From positions 1-5,592 of the forward strand of contig DMZT01000502.1 in the NCBI GenBank assembly GCA_003484865.1: a DNA stretch of 5,592 nt, given 5' to 3'. The notes under the pieces were generated by a model. That model worked only from the letters and a program-made list of their open reading frames with translations, made no database searches and was not told the DNA's origin. This stretch comes from Stenotrophomonas sp. Its GTDB lineage: Bacteria > Pseudomonadota > Gammaproteobacteria > Xanthomonadales > Xanthomonadaceae. This document shows positions 4,551-5,592 of this stretch, one piece after another. How positions within the stretch are numbered: position 1 is the first letter of the stretch; each line of letters starts with the position of its first letter. Made by a program: the position numbers and the translations under genes.

Positions 4551-5444
4551 ATGGCCCGCGAGAATTTCAACGACCTGCAAGTGTTCGTCACCGTCGCGCG
4601 CGAGCGCAGCTTTACCCGTGCGGCCGCGCAGTTGGGTGTCTCACAATCCGCACTCAGCCACACGGTGCGCGGGCTGGAAGAGCGCCTCGGCGTGCGCCTG
4701 CTGACCCGCACCACGCGCAGCGTCTCGATGACCGAGGCCGGCGAGCGGCTGTACGAGACCGTCGCCCCGCGCATGCAGGAGATCGAGGCCGAGGTCGCCG
4801 CGATCAGCGAGTACCGTGACCGGCCCGCTGGCACGATCCGCATCACCACGGCCGAGCATGCCGCCAACACGATCGTCTGGCCCCGGCTGTCCGCCGTGCT
4901 GCCCGCCTACCCCGATCTGCATGTGGAACTGACCATCGACTATGGCCTGGCCGACATCGTCGCCCAGCGCTACGACATCGGCATCCGTCTCGGCGGCCGC
5001 GTGGCCAAGGACATGATCGCGGTGCCGATCAGCCCGCCGCTGCGCATGGCCATCGTGGCCAGCCCCGCCTACTTCGCCACGCATGCCGCGCCGCAGCTGC
5101 CGGCCGACCTGGCCGCGCACAACTGCATCGGCCTGCGCCTGCCAACCCATGGCGGGCTGATGGTGTGGGACCTGGAAAAGAACGGCGAAGAAGTAAACGT
5201 GCGCGTGGATGGCCAATGGACCTTCAACGGCAGCAGTGCGATCCACCGCGCGGCGCTGGCCGGTGCGGGCCTGGCCTATCTGCCCGAGGACATGGTGCGC
5301 GATGACATCGCCGCCGGCGCACTGCGGCGTGTCATGGAAGACTGGTGCGATCCGTTCGACGGGTACTACGCCTACTACCCCAGCCGCCGGCAATCCTCGA
5401 GCGCCATGAAGGTCGTGATCGAAGCATTGCGCGCAGACCGGTAG
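4551..5444 (+). CDS. LysR-type transcriptional regulator, divergent from cupin-SDR
   Basis: This is a 297-residue LysR-family regulator. The N-terminal helix-turn-helix (about residues 5-65) reads FNDLQVFVTVARERSFTRAA, then LGVSQSALSHTVRGLEERLG, then LLTRTTRSVSMTEAGERL, a very typical sequence. The effector-binding domain begins near residue 92 (AGTIRITTAEHAA) and includes YDIGIRLGG and GLAYLPEDMV. It is cytoplasmic. The ATG at 4551 is chosen because MARENFNDLQ matches the usual N-terminus of this subgroup. An in-frame ATG at 4512 would add 13 residues (MDAHDCHAPLALP) that look unlike a LysR start; neither ATG has a clear ribosome site. It is divergent from the cupin gene, so it probably controls cupin-SDR and itself. 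Regulators of this type often respond to small aromatic or carbonyl compounds, but the effector is unknown. Its TAG stop (5442-5444) lies inside the first SMAG repeat. Confidence 0.92.
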   Translation: MARENFNDLQVFVTVARERSFTRAAAQLGVSQSALSHTVRGLEERLGVRLLTRTTRSVSMTEAGERLYETVAPRMQEIEAEVAAISEYRDRPAGTIRITTAEHAANTIVWPRLSAVLPAYPDLHVELTIDYGLADIVAQRYDIGIRLGGRVAKDMIAVPISPPLRMAIVASPAYFATHAAPQLPADLAAHNCIGLRLPTHGGLMVWDLEKNGEEVNVRVDGQWTFNGSSAIHRAALAGAGLAYLPEDMVRDDIAAGALRRVMEDWCDPFDGYYAYYPSRRQSSSAMKVVIEALRADR

Positions 5445-5463
5445 AGCCGACCGTTGGTCGGCT
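5441..5463 (+). repeat. SMAG copy 1
   Basis: GTAG followed by the 19-nt hairpin at 5445-5463 (8-bp arms, GTT loop). The TAG of the GTAG is the lysR stop codon. The following spacer holds an extra small dyad GGCGC-A-GCGCC (5464-5474). Confidence 0.88.
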
Positions 5464-5483
5464 GGCGCAGCGCCCGATCACCC

Positions 5484-5506
5484 GTAGAGCCGACCGTTGG
5501 TCGGCT
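5484..5506 (+). repeat. SMAG copy 2
   Basis: Identical to copy 1 over all 23 bases, with its hairpin at 5488-5506. The spacer after it has GCAGGCCC where the others have GCAGCGCCC, a single-base deletion. Confidence 0.88.
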
Positions 5507-5525
5507 GACGCAGGCCCGATCACCC

Positions 5526-5548
5526 GTAGAGCCGACCGTTGGTCGGCT
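5526..5548 (+). repeat. SMAG copy 3
   Basis: Identical to copies 1 and 2, with its hairpin at 5530-5548. The tandem unit breaks off after CCCGATCA (5558-5565), where AAGGGC replaces CCC and leads into the inverted copy. Confidence 0.88.
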
Positions 5549-5570
5549 GACGCAGCGCCCGATCAAGGGC

Positions 5571-5592
5571 AGCCGACCAACGGTCGGCTCTA
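5571..5592 (-). repeat. SMAG copy 4, inverted, edge-truncated
   Basis: AGCCGACC-AAC-GGTCGGCT (5571-5589) followed by CTA is the reverse complement of copies 1-3, lacking only the last C of CTAC at the window edge. Together with copy 3 it makes a head-to-head dimer with GTAG ends outermost, the arrangement typical of mobile REP dimers (REPINs). Confidence 0.85.

Larger units (their letters stand above)
5441..5592. repeat. SMAG (GTAG) REP-like repeat array, four copies, cut by the window edge
   Basis: There are three direct copies and one inverted copy of a short palindromic element: GTAG followed by the hairpin AGCCGACC-GTT-GGTCGGCT. The direct copies start at 5441, 5484 and 5526, giving periods of 43 and 42 bp. 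The intervening sequence is also repeated (RCGCAGCGCCCGATCACCC-like), with a 1-base deletion in the second unit. This indicates tandem duplication of a unit of about 43 bp rather than separate insertions. The fourth copy is inverted, and its final C would fall just past the window. Such repeats are genome-wide in Stenotrophomonas and related genera and are thought to be mobilised by REP-associated tyrosine transposases; none is encoded here. As RNA, the strong hairpins could protect or end the lysR transcript. Confidence 0.88.

Noticed and set aside
4641..5393. Minus-strand open frame (250 codons) opposite the second lysR
   Set aside because: It is an antisense shadow with an unstructured G/A/H/D-rich composition, and the opposite strand is an unambiguous LysR.
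5375..5566. Minus-strand open frame encoding a repeated peptide (RPTVGSTGDRA-like)
   Set aside because: It is a translation of the SMAG tandem repeats and overlaps the lysR end. The peptide periodicity comes from the DNA repeat and not from a protein.
5441..5592. CRISPR array (regular 23-bp repeats with spacers of about 20 bp)
   Set aside because: The spacers are near-identical to each other, the repeat is a GTAG palindrome of the SMAG type, one copy is inverted, and no cas genes are present.

Overview
This window looks like high-GC gammaproteobacterial chromosome, most probably Stenotrophomonas or a close relative in Xanthomonadaceae. The main clue is at the right end: four copies of a short palindrome that begins with GTAG (stem AGCCGACC / GGTCGGCT, loop GTT). 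This matches the SMAG (S. maltophilia GTAG) family of REP-like repeats. All gene families present are ordinary for that group. No phage, IS element, CRISPR array or tRNA is visible. The organism call is inference from the repeat, the base composition and the protein style.

Layout from left to right: (1) the 3' two-thirds of a PEP mutase/isocitrate lyase superfamily gene (+), cut by the left edge. (2) Facing it, a two-gene SMR transporter operon on the minus strand, mdtJ then mdtI, joined by an ATGA overlap. It resembles the spermidine exporter MdtJI. (3) A LysR-type regulator (+), transcribed divergently from mdtJ across a 109-bp intergenic region that holds a dyad and a candidate promoter. 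(4) A minus-strand M14-type zinc carboxypeptidase gene whose 3' end overlaps the lysR 3' end by 28 bp. (5) A minus-strand pair: a cupin closely resembling the bacterial hydroxynitrile-lyase-like cupins, followed by a YhfK-like atypical short-chain dehydrogenase with a TTG start. (6) A second LysR-type regulator (+), divergent from the cupin across a 201-bp regulatory region with a 12-bp perfect palindrome and a 14-bp direct repeat spaced 30 bp. (7) The SMAG array, which starts inside the stop codon of that regulator. No stretch over 300 bp lacks a gene.

The logic is two LysR modules, each with the regulator divergent from a short operon that it may control: lysR with mdtJI (cationic compound or polyamine efflux), and lysR with cupin-SDR (small-molecule metabolism or detoxification, substrate unknown). 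The M14 peptidase and the PEP mutase-like gene appear to be independent. I see no clearly new multi-gene system. The points most worth checking are the Glu-to-Asp change at the coupling position of the MdtI subunit, the repeat-supplied stop codon, the cupin with a possible export signal, and the two candidate operators.
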